A DNA stretch of 64,000 nt from Mycobacterium sp. 1554424.7 (GTDB lineage: Bacteria; Actinomycetota; Actinomycetes; Mycobacteriales; Mycobacteriaceae): the NCBI RefSeq assembly GCF_001665295.1, contig NZ_LZSE01000009.1, forward strand, positions 124,001 to 188,000, read 5' to 3'. Below, one piece after another: positions 39,631-48,784 of this stretch; position 1 is the first letter of the stretch, and the number at the start of each line of letters is the position of its first letter. A model generated the notes under the pieces. That model saw only the letters and a list, made by a program, of their open reading frames with translations, searched no databases and was not told the DNA's origin. A program made the position numbers and the translations under genes.

Positions 39631-40381
39631 CCTGCGTTACCCATAGAACCCCCCCGATACCGAGGACGGCCTGGGTGATCCTCATACGGTAGGTCTGGAT
39701 CCAGGTCTGCATCCTTAGCATCAGAGCCAAAGTCTTCTCGGGTGTGACCAGGTAGCTGACCAGGGGAATCTCGATGACCGCAAGCACCATGACCGTGAAC
39801 ACGACGAAGACGGAGAACTGCGTGAAGATGCCGGTTCCCGAGGCCATGATGAACGTGAGCAGGACCACACCTTCGTAGGGCGGGAACGTCGATCCCATGC
39901 CGACCAGAAATGCCGGCCAGACGGCGTCGGAGTCCAGCATCTCCTGGGTGCGGGCCCCGAGGCGCGCGAATAGGCTCTTTGGACGCTCGTCCTCCACCAG
40001 GACCGCCGTGTTGCCGCCACTCGCGGCTTTCTGCCCGGCGACGGCCCGTGCCGCCGCCGCCCGCTCGCGGGCCAGCATGACCGCCAGGATCACGAGTGAG
40101 ACCACACCGACGGTGATCATCAGACGCGGGCCGGAGAAGATGATGACCGCCGCCCTGACCTCTGAGATTGCGTTTGCGGCGGTTCGGATGGCCGCCAACG
40201 CGACGTCACGCATCAGTAGCAGCACAGCTGTCGCGATGCCGATACCTGCCACCATGCCGCCCAGCCAGAAAGCCAGCAGATTCCGCATCGGACTGCGGCG
40301 GGACAGCATCACGACGGCGAGTCCCAACCGCACGGGATCGATCGCCATCCCCAACCCGGTTACCACCAATAAGGCCCACAT
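39614..40381 (-). CDS. gap: Gap-like membrane protein for glycolipid export (Rv1517-like)
   Basis: The protein has 255 residues from the ATG at 40381; a TTG just upstream would give one extra Met. Six hydrophobic segments are visible: [82 protein letters not shown] and a last near [10 protein letters not shown]. It matches the small GPL-addressing-protein family (PF11139-type) required for surface display of glycopeptidolipids in M. smegmatis and, in Mtb, Rv1517. It likely helps move LOS to the surface. It overlaps the GT2 downstream and follows the GT4 gene by about 100 nt. Confidence 0.85.
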   Translation of the reverse strand: MWALLVVTGLGMAIDPVRLGLAVVMLSRRSPMRNLLAFWLGGMVAGIGIATAVLLLMRDVALAAIRTAANAISEVRAAVIIFSGPRLMITVGVVSLVILAVMLARERAAAARAVAGQKAASGGNTAVLVEDERPKSLFARLGARTQEMLDSDAVWPAFLVGMGSTFPPYEGVVLLTFIMASGTGIFTQFSVFVVFTVMVLAVIEIPLVSYLVTPEKTLALMLRMQTWIQTYRMRITQAVLGIGGVLWVTQGVAAL

Positions 40382-40483
40382 CAAGGGGGACGCTACCGCA
40401 GCGGGCCGTATCTCGTGGCGTAACTGGCGAATTCATTCGTTTGGCGCCTGACCAGCGGCACGATTCGAAGCGTTAAATTGCGA

Positions 40484-41581
40484 TCACACGATCTCCCGAT
40501 AGACCTGGGCTGTCGCGGCCGCGCACTTGTCCCAGGAAAACGTGGCGAGTCGGGTGAAGCCCCTGGTGCGCAGGTCTGCCCGCAACGCCTCGGTCGTCGC
40601 GACGCGCTCCAATGTCGCACCCAGTTCGTCGGTGTCATCAGGGTCGAAATAGAGACCGGCGTCACCGACCACCTCGGGAATCGCGCCCGCATTGCTGCAC
40701 ACGACCGGGCAGCCATGGCTCATCGCTTCGAGGGTAGGAATGCCGAATCCTTCGTACCTTGACGGGTACACGAACGCCGTCGCTTCCCGATAGTGCGCTG
40801 CCAGCTTCCGATCGGACCCGGAGTCGAAGCGCACGTTGCCGGTGAGGCCCAATCGGGCGATCTCTTGCCGCTCATGGGGCATGGGTGGATCTCCCCCGAA
40901 GGCGATCAGCTCGAAGTCCCGCAGCACCGGGGAGCGGGCGTACGCCTGCAGGAAACTCCCGAAGTTCTTGTAACCCAGGCGTTTTCCTACATACAACAGT
41001 GTGGGCCTTCGCTTACCGGTTTCCGCCGCCGCATTGCCCATCCCAGTGGTCATCGCGTAACCATGGTGCACAACGCTCGTACGTACCGGATCGACATTAA
41101 AGAGTCGCACGAGGTCGCACCGCGTCGTCTCGGAAACGCAAATCACGTGGTCGGCTCGGTTGACCGCGGCGCGCTTGGCGGCGGTCACCCGTTTGGCGTC
41201 GGGGAATTCGTCGGCGAAAAGCTCGTAGATCATGTCGTGGATCGTCACCACGCGGCGCCGACCCTTACCAACCGGCTTCGCAGCGTAGTACGTCTCGTGC
41301 ACGATGTCCGGATCCATTCTTCGCCATGCCAATGGAACGGCGAACCGGTTCACCAAGTCGACGACGTTAGCGGTTCTCTTGTACGTGTAGGGCACATATC
41401 TGCCACGAACGACGCCAGCGGCGGAATCGGCCCCCAGGTAGCCGTTGAGATGCAAGGGGGCGATGATCGACACTTCCGTCACGGCGTCGTTAGGCAGCCG
41501 GCTGGCCAGCTCGAAGAAATATCGTGAAATGCCGCCGTATCGCTGTTGCGCGAAGATCCGGTGGTCAAACGCGACCTTCAC
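40484..41581 (-). CDS. GT4-family glycosyltransferase
   Basis: The protein has 365 residues from the GTG at 41581. It has a GT-B fold with the N-terminal segment MKVAFDHRIFAQQRYGGISR, whose GGISRY motif binds the acceptor/donor interface. The C-terminal E-x7-E region is in FGIPTLEAMSHGCPVVCSN. It resembles mannosyl- and other hexosyltransferases acting on nucleotide sugars, and is expected to extend the LOS oligosaccharide. This gene and its neighbour to the right are visibly less GC-rich in synonymous sites than pks5. It is cotranscribed with the Gap-like gene downstream and probably with the methyltransferase 75 nt upstream. Confidence 0.85.
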   Translation of the reverse strand: MKVAFDHRIFAQQRYGGISRYFFELASRLPNDAVTEVSIIAPLHLNGYLGADSAAGVVRGRYVPYTYKRTANVVDLVNRFAVPLAWRRMDPDIVHETYYAAKPVGKGRRRVVTIHDMIYELFADEFPDAKRVTAAKRAAVNRADHVICVSETTRCDLVRLFNVDPVRTSVVHHGYAMTTGMGNAAAETGKRRPTLLYVGKRLGYKNFGSFLQAYARSPVLRDFELIAFGGDPPMPHERQEIARLGLTGNVRFDSGSDRKLAAHYREATAFVYPSRYEGFGIPTLEAMSHGCPVVCSNAGAIPEVVGDAGLYFDPDDTDELGATLERVATTEALRADLRTRGFTRLATFSWDKCAAATAQVYREIV

Positions 41582-41656
41582 TCTCTTTCGGCCCGAGCCC
41601 GATTGGCCTCGACCGCCCGAGGCGGTTTGACCATGCCGACGGCCGTGTGCAGGGTC

Positions 41657-42445
41657 CTACCGTTCATGGGCCCCGACGAGCCTCTCGTGGTCCGCCCACG
41701 TTCGGGGCCCGAGAACGCGCGGCGGCAACCCACGGAGAAGTCCGGAAACACGCGGCGAGGTGAGGAAGCGCAAGGCCAGCGGGTTCAGTTTTCGTCTCGT
41801 CCAGATGTGGAATGACCCTGAGCTGTAAAGGTTCATGCCGAAGCGCTTCGCGATAAGTTCCAGCGTGCGCCTCTGATAGAAGGTGATGTGCTGCCCCGTT
41901 GCGAAGGCGTAGTACCACCACTCATCGGGAGCCGGCGGCTCGCCGGCGAACAGCTCTGTGGAAAAGATCACCGTATCGGTACCGGTGCTCTCGAGGAGCT
42001 CGTCGACAAACGCCACCGGATCTGGAAGATGCTCCATGACTTCGAAAGCCGTAACCGCCGTGTACGGCAGGCCCTCGCCCGTCATCTCGAAGCCTTTTGC
42101 CACCAGGTTAGGGCTGTACTTGTCCGTCCAGTAATAGTCGAAGCCGATGTCGCGCATCAGGCGGGTGAACAGGCCGTAGCCTCCGGCCGCGTCAAGGAAT
42201 CGGCCGCGGTGGTCAAAGAGGAAAAACAAGACTAGAGAAGTGATCCGCGCGAGGTCGAGGTTGCGGACAAGAATCCCCGTGTCGGCGGCCGCGACAGGGC
42301 TCTCGTAGGCTTCCTCCAGCCAATAGGGCTCCTCTGTCTGCATTCCGCCACAGTTGCGGCAGAAGTAGTAGCGGCAGTCGTACTTGCCCAGCAGCTCATG
42401 ATCGAACGCCACCTCTACAGGGGAAGTACAAATTCGGCACTGCAC
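41657..42445 (-). CDS. Methyltransferase with N-terminal zinc-binding cysteines
   Basis: The protein has 262 residues from the GTG at 42445, with GGGAGGG upstream; a longer frame starts at 42505 but lacks such a site. The N-terminus contains CRICTSPVEVAF and YYFCRNCGGMQ, a two-pair cysteine motif like the zinc-binding N-terminus of sugar C-methyltransferases and related SAM enzymes. The core has FLDAAGGYGLFTRLM, TDKYSPNLVAKGFE, VTAFEVMEHLPDPVAF and TVIFSTELFAGEPP. The C-terminus (LNPLALRFLTSPRVSG) is basic. The probable role is methylation of a deoxysugar in the LOS glycan, which is inference. It diverges from gmdA across a 302-bp region. Confidence 0.8.
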   Translation of the reverse strand: MQCRICTSPVEVAFDHELLGKYDCRYYFCRNCGGMQTEEPYWLEEAYESPVAAADTGILVRNLDLARITSLVLFFLFDHRGRFLDAAGGYGLFTRLMRDIGFDYYWTDKYSPNLVAKGFEMTGEGLPYTAVTAFEVMEHLPDPVAFVDELLESTGTDTVIFSTELFAGEPPAPDEWWYYAFATGQHITFYQRRTLELIAKRFGMNLYSSGSFHIWTRRKLNPLALRFLTSPRVSGLLRGLPPRVLGPRTWADHERLVGAHER

Positions 42446-42747
42446 GGGCAAACCCTCCCTCCCAAGCCTCCCCGTACATCGGCAAGCACTGAAGAGGACA
42501 CTCACATACCGACGCGGCCGGCGAGTAGGACACGCCTACCTGCGGTCGGTGGTATTGACAATGTAACTAACCCGGCTGCCGTCCGGCGCCCGTTTGCGTC
42601 ATCCAGCTCGGCCGCGCCAGCTCCCACTGGTGCACGACCTTCTAATATGAGGCGACGGCCGTACCCCGCCGTACAGCTGAGTAGGGTCAGATGCCCACGA
42701 TCCAAGAGACCTGGTGAAGGGTCTGCATCGACAGAAGTGAGAAATTG
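42446..42747. promoter_or_regulatory. Divergent promoter region between methyltransferase and gmdA
   Basis: The region is 302 bp. On the plus strand TTGACA (42555-42560) is a perfect -35 hexamer without a good -10 partner. TAATAT (42643-42648) is a good -10 element for gmdA, about 100 nt before its start. A -10 for the minus-strand methyltransferase was not fixed. No gene is seen. Confidence 0.45.
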
Positions 42748-43779
42748 GTGAAGCGAGCGATCATCACTGGAATCACCGGTCAGGACGGCTCCTACCTCGC
42801 TGAATTGTTGCTCGGGAAGGGCTACGAGGTTCACGGGCTGATACGTCGAGCGTCCACGTTCAACACGTCGCGGATTGATCACCTCTACGTCGATCCCCAC
42901 GACCCCGACGCACGCTTGTTCTTGCACTACGGGGACCTAATCGACGGAACCCGGTTGGTCACTCTGCTCAGCACGATCGAGCCCGACGAGGTGTACAACC
43001 TCGCGGCGCAGTCGCACGTGCGCGTCAGTTTCGACGAACCCGTGCATACCGGCGACACCACCGGGATGGGATCCATGCGACTGCTCGAAGCCGTCCGGCT
43101 CTCCAAGGTGCAGTGCCGCTTCTACCAGGCGTCCTCGTCGGAGATGTTCGGCGCGTCGCCGCCACCCCAGAACGAACTGACGCCGTTCTATCCGCGTTCA
43201 CCGTACGGTGCGGCGAAGGTCTACTCGTACTGGGCAACCCGCAATTACCGGGAAGCGTACGGATTGTTCGCGGTCAACGGCATCCTGTTCAACCACGAAT
43301 CCCCAAGGCGCGGTGAAACTTTCGTGACCAGAAAGATCACCCGCGCCGTGGCGCGCATCAAGGCCGGCGTTCAATCCGAGCTGTTCATGGGCAATTTGGA
43401 CGCCATCCGCGACTGGGGATACGCGCCCGAATACGTCGAAGGCATGTGGCGGATGCTCCAGGCGCCCGAGCCGGAGGACTTCGTTCTCGCGACGGGACGC
43501 GGCTACACCGTGCGTGAGTTCGCCCAGGCCGCATTCGAACACGCGGGGCTGGATTGGCAGAAGCACATCAAGTTCGACGAGCGCTATCTGCGACCCACCG
43601 AGGTGGATGCGCTGATCGGCGATGCGTCGAAGGCCGCCGAAGCGCTCGGTTGGAGGGCGTCCGTTCACACCGGCGAGCTGGCGAGACTCATGGTGGACGC
43701 CGACATTGCGGCGTTGGAGTGCGAGGGCAAGCCGTGGATCGACAAGCCGATGGCCACACGGCCATCACACGCCGGCTAA
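42748..43779 (+). CDS. gmdA: GDP-mannose 4,6-dehydratase
   Basis: The protein has 343 residues from the GTG at 42748; a TTG one codon earlier is in frame, but the family starts MKRA-like. It is an extended [19 protein letters not shown] is the NAD(P) loop at the N-terminus, [17 protein letters not shown] follows, the catalytic Ser-Thr-type SSSEMFG and [15 protein letters not shown] provide Tyr/Lys, and [16 protein letters not shown] is diagnostic of Gmd. The product GDP-4-keto-6-deoxy-mannose feeds EpiA to give GDP-fucose. In Mtb gmdA and epiA (Rv1511-Rv1512) are adjacent, whereas here they are 7.8 kb apart. The 3' end overlaps the convergent glycosyltransferase gene by 4 nt. Confidence 0.95.
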   Translation: MKRAIITGITGQDGSYLAELLLGKGYEVHGLIRRASTFNTSRIDHLYVDPHDPDARLFLHYGDLIDGTRLVTLLSTIEPDEVYNLAAQSHVRVSFDEPVHTGDTTGMGSMRLLEAVRLSKVQCRFYQASSSEMFGASPPPQNELTPFYPRSPYGAAKVYSYWATRNYREAYGLFAVNGILFNHESPRRGETFVTRKITRAVARIKAGVQSELFMGNLDAIRDWGYAPEYVEGMWRMLQAPEPEDFVLATGRGYTVREFAQAAFEHAGLDWQKHIKFDERYLRPTEVDALIGDASKAAEALGWRASVHTGELARLMVDADIAALECEGKPWIDKPMATRPSHAG

Positions 43780-44720
43780 CGGCTTTGACCGCGCCTCATC
43801 CTCCGGGCGAGCAGCTTGACGGCCGCGGCCGCGTTATTGAGCCGAAGCGGAGAGGCACTTGAATGCGCGATGCGGAGCTTCGCCTCGATTTCGTCCTTAT
43901 CGGAGCTCGCCAGCGAGGTCGCAGGGTGACTGAGGGGCCATTCCAGTTCCTCGGCGGCCAGCGACGAGTAGACAGTTTCACCTGTGGTATGCGTTGCCTC
44001 GGCATGAAAGCCGATGTTGCGCACCAGATTTCGGGCCGGGGCAACGCAAAGACCCGAATTTGCCCATACGCTGTACACCCACTGGTAATCCCAAGTATCG
44101 ATGTGGCCGTCGTAAACGCTTTGAAAGACCGACTCCCAGTGGTAACGCTCACTGAGCCGCGGAAGGTACTGGTCAAAGAGCCGCCTATCCCTGATCTCCG
44201 GCCAGTACGTCATGTTGAGGTCATACTTTGCCCAGGCCCGCCTCCACGTGGCCCAACCCCACACGTGTGCATATCTCGAGAAGTAGTAGCTATCCGACGT
44301 CGTGGCCCGTCCGAATAAATGGTTGTCCCCGGAGATCATCATGATGCGCTCGTCGCTCTCGTAGCGATCGAGGAGTTCTGCGCAGTACTGGAAGAACGAA
44401 GTCGAGGCCACGCAGTCGTCCTCGAGGATTATCGCCCGATCGACGTGCTCGAACGCCCATGTAATGCCGGAGGAAACCCTGAGCCGACAGCCCATGTTCG
44501 CGTCCGAGAAATTTTTCTGGACTTCGCAGTCCCAGTCGACTTCGTTGGCGATTTCGCGTGTGGCTGCACACTTCTCAGCCTCGCCGGGCCTATTCGCACG
44601 GGGTCCGTCGGCAACGATCAGCAGCTTCTCGGGCTTTGCGGCCCGGATGGTCTCGAACACCTGCCGCGTCGTATCCGGGCGGTTGAAGATGATGAAGATG
44701 ATTGGGGGCGTCGTGGTCAC
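43776..44720 (-). CDS. GT-A-fold sugar transferase (HlpA/GNT-like)
   Basis: The protein has 314 residues from the GTG at 44720. [20 protein letters not shown] at the N-terminus, [17 protein letters not shown] (DDC acidic motif) and [14 protein letters not shown] are characteristic of a bacterial group of nucleotide-diphospho-sugar transferases once called hemolysin-like. It is probably a nucleotide-sugar transferase for the LOS glycan. Its start overlaps the stop of the UXS gene (GTGA), so the xylose pathway genes and this enzyme are one operon. It is a candidate xylosyltransferase, by position only. Confidence 0.75.
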   Translation of the reverse strand: MTTTPPIIFIIFNRPDTTRQVFETIRAAKPEKLLIVADGPRANRPGEAEKCAATREIANEVDWDCEVQKNFSDANMGCRLRVSSGITWAFEHVDRAIILEDDCVASTSFFQYCAELLDRYESDERIMMISGDNHLFGRATTSDSYYFSRYAHVWGWATWRRAWAKYDLNMTYWPEIRDRRLFDQYLPRLSERYHWESVFQSVYDGHIDTWDYQWVYSVWANSGLCVAPARNLVRNIGFHAEATHTTGETVYSSLAAEELEWPLSHPATSLASSDKDEIEAKLRIAHSSASPLRLNNAAAAVKLLARRMRRGQSR

Positions 44721-45670
44721 AGGCCCGTCCTTGGGGTGCTTTTGAAGTATTCGATAGTTCGTGCGACGCCCTGCTCGAACGAGACTTGGGGGCGCCAGCC
44801 CAACTTGGACTCGGCCAGGCTGATGTCTGGTTGGCGCTGTTTCGGGTCATCGTCAGGCAGGGGCTTGTAAACGATGGCCGAGGTCGATCCGGTCATCTTC
44901 TTGATGAGGCTCGCGGCCTCGTCGGCGGTGAATTCAGCGGTGCTGCCAAGGTTGACGGGCCCAATGAATGCGGGATCGCTCGCGGCCATCTTGACCAGCC
45001 CGTCGACGAGGTCGTCGACGTAGCAGAAGGACCGGGTTTGGCTGCCATCCCCGAAGACGGTGATCGGTTCACCCGCTAGCGCCTGGGTGATGAAGGTGGC
45101 GACGATGCGGCCGTCTGCGGGATCCATCCTCGGGCCGTAGGTGTTGAAGATGCGGACGACTTTGATTCGCACCCCGTAGCGGCGCGCGTATTCCAGCATC
45201 AGCGTCTCAGCGATTCGCTTGCCCTCGTCGTAACAGCTGCGCACCCCGAAGCAATTGACGTTGCCCCAATAGCTTTCGACTTGGGGATGGACCGTGGGAT
45301 CGCCATAGACTTCGCTGGTGGAGGACTGAAGTATCGTCGCTCCCTTCTGGCGCGCCAGTTCGAGGAGATTCTTCACGCCGGTGTAGTTGGTCTCGAGGGT
45401 GAACAGCGGATCGCGCTGATAGGTGAGCGGCGAAGCCGGGCAGGCCATGTTGAAGATGACGTCCAGTGATCCCGCGGCGGCGGGGTCTATCGGCCGGGTG
45501 ATGTCGTGCTCGAAGAATTCGAAGCCCGGATCATCCTCGAGCTGGTCGATGTTCTGGCGACTGCCCGTATAGAAGTTGTCTAGCCCGAGGACCTCGATGC
45601 CGTCGCGCCGGAGACGATCGCAGAGGTGGGATCCCAGGAAGCCGGCGGCGCCCGAGACGAGGGCTCTCAT
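44717..45670 (-). CDS. uxs: UDP-glucuronate decarboxylase (UDP-xylose synthase)
   Basis: The protein has 317 residues from the ATG at 45670. It is an extended SDR. GAAGFLGSHLCDRLRRDG is the NAD site and LGLDNFYTGSRQNI is the Uxs-type LDNF(Y/F)TG motif. NMACPASPLTYQRDP is the diagnostic ACPASP(x)YQ loop that separates UDP-xylose synthases from epimerases, SSTSEVYGDP gives the catalytic Ser/Thr region, and NTYGPRMDPADGRIV follows. The product UDP-xylose is a donor for xylosylated LOS. It follows Ugd by 18 nt and overlaps the next gene by 4 nt. The motif set makes this call firm. Confidence 0.93.
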   Translation of the reverse strand: MRALVSGAAGFLGSHLCDRLRRDGIEVLGLDNFYTGSRQNIDQLEDDPGFEFFEHDITRPIDPAAAGSLDVIFNMACPASPLTYQRDPLFTLETNYTGVKNLLELARQKGATILQSSTSEVYGDPTVHPQVESYWGNVNCFGVRSCYDEGKRIAETLMLEYARRYGVRIKVVRIFNTYGPRMDPADGRIVATFITQALAGEPITVFGDGSQTRSFCYVDDLVDGLVKMAASDPAFIGPVNLGSTAEFTADEAASLIKKMTGSTSAIVYKPLPDDDPKQRQPDISLAESKLGWRPQVSFEQGVARTIEYFKSTPRTGL

Positions 45671-45688
45671 CTAGTGGTTTCTCCTATG

Positions 45689-47005
45689 TCAGTTCCGGCC
45701 CATGCCGTAGTACTCAAAACCCTCAGCGCGTAGGCGTTTTGGGTCGTAGATGTTTCGCCCATCGAACACGACGAAACCCCGCATTATCGACTTGAGGCGC
45801 TGCCATGATGGCCGCTGGAACTGCTTCCACTCGGTGACCAGGAGCAGGGCGTCGGCGCCTTCGGCGGCCTCGTACATGTTCTCGGCGTACTCGATCGAAT
45901 CCCCCAGCGCCTTTTTCGCCTGCACCGTCGCTTCGGGATCATAGGCCCGCACCGTCGCCCCCAGCTCGACCAGCCTCCCCGCGATCACGATGGACGGGGC
46001 TTCGCGCATGTCGTCGGTCTGGGGCTTGAAACTAAGGCCCCAGAGCGCGAAGCGCAGGCCTTCCAGCGTCGGCGCGGGCGACCCGCCTGAAAAATGGGCC
46101 ACGATCTTGGAGACGAGGGCGGATTTCTGCCCGCTGTTGACCTGATCGACCGCGCGCAGCAGGCGCGTGTCAGAACCCAGTTGTTCGGCCGTATGGATAA
46201 GCGCCTGAACGTCTTTCGGCAAACACGAGCCACCATAGCCCACCCCGGGGAACAGGAATTCGTAGCGAATGCGCCGGTCCGCCCCGATGGCCTCCCGCAC
46301 CGCCGAAATGTCGGCGCCGGCCTTCTCGCACAGATTCGAGATCTCGTTGATGAACGAGATTTTGGTCGCCAGGAAGCAGTTCGCCGCGTACTTCGTCATC
46401 TCGGCGCTCCTGATGTCCATGGTGATCAAGGGATTGAACGTGCGCAGATACGGCTCGTACACCTCTCGCATGATGTCGAGGGCACGTTTGGAGTCCCCGC
46501 CTATCACCACGCGATCGGGCTTCATAAAGTCCGCGATCGCCGTGCCCTCCTTCAGGAATTCGGGATTGGACACGACGTCGAACTCGTGCTTGGCCTTCTT
46601 CCCGATGATCGCCCGCACCTCATCGGCGGTCCCGACGGGCACGGTGGACTTGTCAACCACCACCTTGTAGCGATCCAGGTACGACCCGATGTCCTCGGCC
46701 ACGGCGTACACGTAGGACAGGTCGGCCTCGCCGCTCTGGCTCATGGGCGTCGCGACGGCGATGAAGATGACGTCTCCGTGCTCGACCCCGCGTTGTCGGT
46801 CCGTCGTGAAGTCGATGCACCCCATCTCTCGATTGCGTTCGATGAGCTCAGCCAACCCGGGCTCATAGATGGGAACCTCGCCCTCCAGAAGCCGATCCAC
46901 CTTTGCCTGGTCGATATCGACGCACACGACGTCGTTACCGCTGTCCGCCAGGCAGGCGCCCGTGACGAGGCCGACGTAACCGCATCCGATCACCGAAATT
47001 TTCAA
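45689..47005 (-). CDS. ugd: UDP-glucose 6-dehydrogenase
   Basis: The protein has 438 residues from the TTG at 47005. The N-terminal Rossmann domain is MKISVIGCGYVGLVTGACLA. The catalytic cysteine is in GVGYGGSCLPKDVQALIHTA near residue 260, and the C-terminal Rossmann domain includes RFALWGLSFKPQTDDMREAP. The enzyme oxidises UDP-glucose to UDP-glucuronate using two NAD+, the substrate for Uxs. The two genes together make UDP-xylose in two steps. It is transcribed with the upstream membrane glycosyltransferase and Uxs (18 nt). TTG is the only sensible start, and MKI is the family N-terminus. Confidence 0.95.
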   Translation of the reverse strand: MKISVIGCGYVGLVTGACLADSGNDVVCVDIDQAKVDRLLEGEVPIYEPGLAELIERNREMGCIDFTTDRQRGVEHGDVIFIAVATPMSQSGEADLSYVYAVAEDIGSYLDRYKVVVDKSTVPVGTADEVRAIIGKKAKHEFDVVSNPEFLKEGTAIADFMKPDRVVIGGDSKRALDIMREVYEPYLRTFNPLITMDIRSAEMTKYAANCFLATKISFINEISNLCEKAGADISAVREAIGADRRIRYEFLFPGVGYGGSCLPKDVQALIHTAEQLGSDTRLLRAVDQVNSGQKSALVSKIVAHFSGGSPAPTLEGLRFALWGLSFKPQTDDMREAPSIVIAGRLVELGATVRAYDPEATVQAKKALGDSIEYAENMYEAAEGADALLLVTEWKQFQRPSWQRLKSIMRGFVVFDGRNIYDPKRLRAEGFEYYGMGRN

Positions 47006-47104
47006 CTGGCCCCCTTCGTCTCCCTAATGGACCGCGCCCATACTCTCGCAAGCGCGGGTCCCCCGCCTAACTTTCGCGAACGATCGTGGTTCCGCGCTGG
47101 AACA

Positions 47105-48634
47105 TCAATGTGGCCCCGCCGGCGATTCCTGCGGCAAGGACTTCCTCGCCGGCTCCGATGTCGACGATGTGGTGCTGACATCGGGCTTTGCGGAATCGTC
47201 CGCCTGAGCCGGCCATTCGTCACCGCTGTACGAGGAAACCGGTCGGCGCGCGTAGGAGACGATGATGACCACGCACGCGACCAGCCATAAGACCGGGACG
47301 AGAAACATCGTGGTGTCGGTGACCGTGCGGGCCCCCATACCGGGAACCTCAACAGTGCTGATCGGGCCGGGTAGCGCGATCTGGGCGACGCTGAGCGCCG
47401 CGGCCAAACTCACACTGAGCCCGACCGCGCGGCGGCGGTCGCCCAGGTTTGCGAGCCGGTCGAACAACCCGTCACCGGGTGGGCCGTCGGGGTCCCGGGC
47501 GACGAGGGCGGCGACCGGCAAAACGCATACCAAGTAGTAATAGAGGGTTTGCGGGGGGAAGAGCGTGGCGGTGACCAGCAGCACAATGCCCACCATGACC
47601 GGCGGCATGCGTCGCCCCAGCGCCAGCACGGAGACGACCACGGCGAGCAGAACCACATACCCGATCGCCGATCGCGGACCAGCGAGAAAATCCTCCGGAA
47701 TCTTCCCTCCCGTCTGCGCAGCCTTGAGGTTATCCGGGATCCATAACACGGCCCTGCCGAAAGACACGTTCCGACCACTGAAAAGGAGCGGGTTGGAACC
47801 ACTGAAGTCACGCAAATTGTGGATTGACTCGCTAATTGTCCCCGGAAAGCCCCCCGGCCACGCCAGATACGCGGCGACATTGGTGACCACGATGCCGGCG
47901 AGGGCAAGGCCGCCCCACCGCCACCGTCGGGCCGCGAACAGCGCCACAGCCAATACAGCGAACGGTGGTTTTACCAGCGCCGCCAACACCACCATTGTTG
48001 TGACGAGTCCCCATCGCCGTCGGCACAGCCCGACCAGCAGAACCAGCGCGATCGGTACCAGGAACCCCGTCGAGTTGCCTCGATCGATCACCGCCCAGGC
48101 CGGCACGGCCGCGGCGCCCAGCGCCACGAAGACCACCACCCGCTCCAAACCGCGTGCACCCCGGGCCGCCCAGATCGCGGGAGATATCACCGAGATCGTC
48201 AGCGCGACCAGATAACCGATCAACCCCAGCCGGGGAGCCCCCAAGAATTTCCCGAGAAGCCCGAACAACAGGTGCGGGATCATTCCAGCCGCCGGGTACT
48301 GCATTCGCACCGGCGGATTCGGCGGCGGCAACGGATAGGCCACCCAGGGATCGGACCGCAACACGGCTTTCACAACCATCCCGTAGTCGCTGAAACAGTG
48401 GTGCCCGATATTCATTTCCGAGCCGACATAGCAGTCCTCGGGGAAGGCCACGAGAGAGGAAAGCACGTCGACGGAGGAGTACTGGGTCAGCGCGTAGGTT
48501 ACCGCCGCGGAAAGGGCGGACCCGAGCAGGATGATGCCGAGCATGATGCTTCGTTCGGACTCGTTGGCGACCGTCAACACCCGCGTGCGGATTCGGATCA
48601 CCCAGCCGCGCAACAATTCGCGGGTTTGATTCAA
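47105..48634 (-). CDS. GT87/GT-C-like integral membrane glycosyltransferase
   Basis: The protein has 509 residues from the TTG at 48634, with GAGGAGAG 8-9 nt upstream. About ten hydrophobic helices are visible. A first periplasmic loop (SSLVAFPEDCYVGSEMNIGH, then DYGMVVKAVL) carries acidic residues as in polyprenyl-phosphate-dependent GT-C enzymes. PALYY-type TLFPPQTLYYYLVCVLPVAALVA is near the C-terminal helices. The C-terminal 60 residues are Ser/Thr/Pro-rich and hydrophilic. It probably transfers a sugar from a lipid-linked donor outside the membrane. It is similar in kind to the Mtb locus membrane proteins such as Rv1508c, but the match is not certain. It sits in line with GtrB-like, GtrA-like and GT2 genes upstream. 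Confidence 0.75.
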   Translation of the reverse strand: MNQTRELLRGWVIRIRTRVLTVANESERSIMLGIILLGSALSAAVTYALTQYSSVDVLSSLVAFPEDCYVGSEMNIGHHCFSDYGMVVKAVLRSDPWVAYPLPPPNPPVRMQYPAAGMIPHLLFGLLGKFLGAPRLGLIGYLVALTISVISPAIWAARGARGLERVVVFVALGAAAVPAWAVIDRGNSTGFLVPIALVLLVGLCRRRWGLVTTMVVLAALVKPPFAVLAVALFAARRWRWGGLALAGIVVTNVAAYLAWPGGFPGTISESIHNLRDFSGSNPLLFSGRNVSFGRAVLWIPDNLKAAQTGGKIPEDFLAGPRSAIGYVVLLAVVVSVLALGRRMPPVMVGIVLLVTATLFPPQTLYYYLVCVLPVAALVARDPDGPPGDGLFDRLANLGDRRRAVGLSVSLAAALSVAQIALPGPISTVEVPGMGARTVTDTTMFLVPVLWLVACVVIIVSYARRPVSSYSGDEWPAQADDSAKPDVSTTSSTSEPARKSLPQESPAGPH

Positions 48635-48658
48635 ACTGCACTCTCCTCGTTTTTCGCA

Positions 48659-48700
48659 GCGCGGTAGCCGGAGCGGCGCGCGGCGAAGCGGCTACGCCGC
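48659..48700 (-). terminator. Weak hairpin between two minus-strand genes
   Basis: GTAGCCG (48664-48670) pairs with CGGCTAC (48689-48695), flanked by partly complementary GCG/CGC. It lies in the 150-bp gap between the GT2 gene (stop 48785) and the membrane glycosyltransferase. It may separate the GtrB-GtrA-GT2 transcript from the downstream operon. Confidence 0.3.
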
Positions 48701-48784
48701 AATCGATGTCGATCGCATCTACACACTTCGGGCCGGGAGCGCGATTCGAGGGTAAGGTTCTCAGGCCGGCGCACGCTGTGCGGT

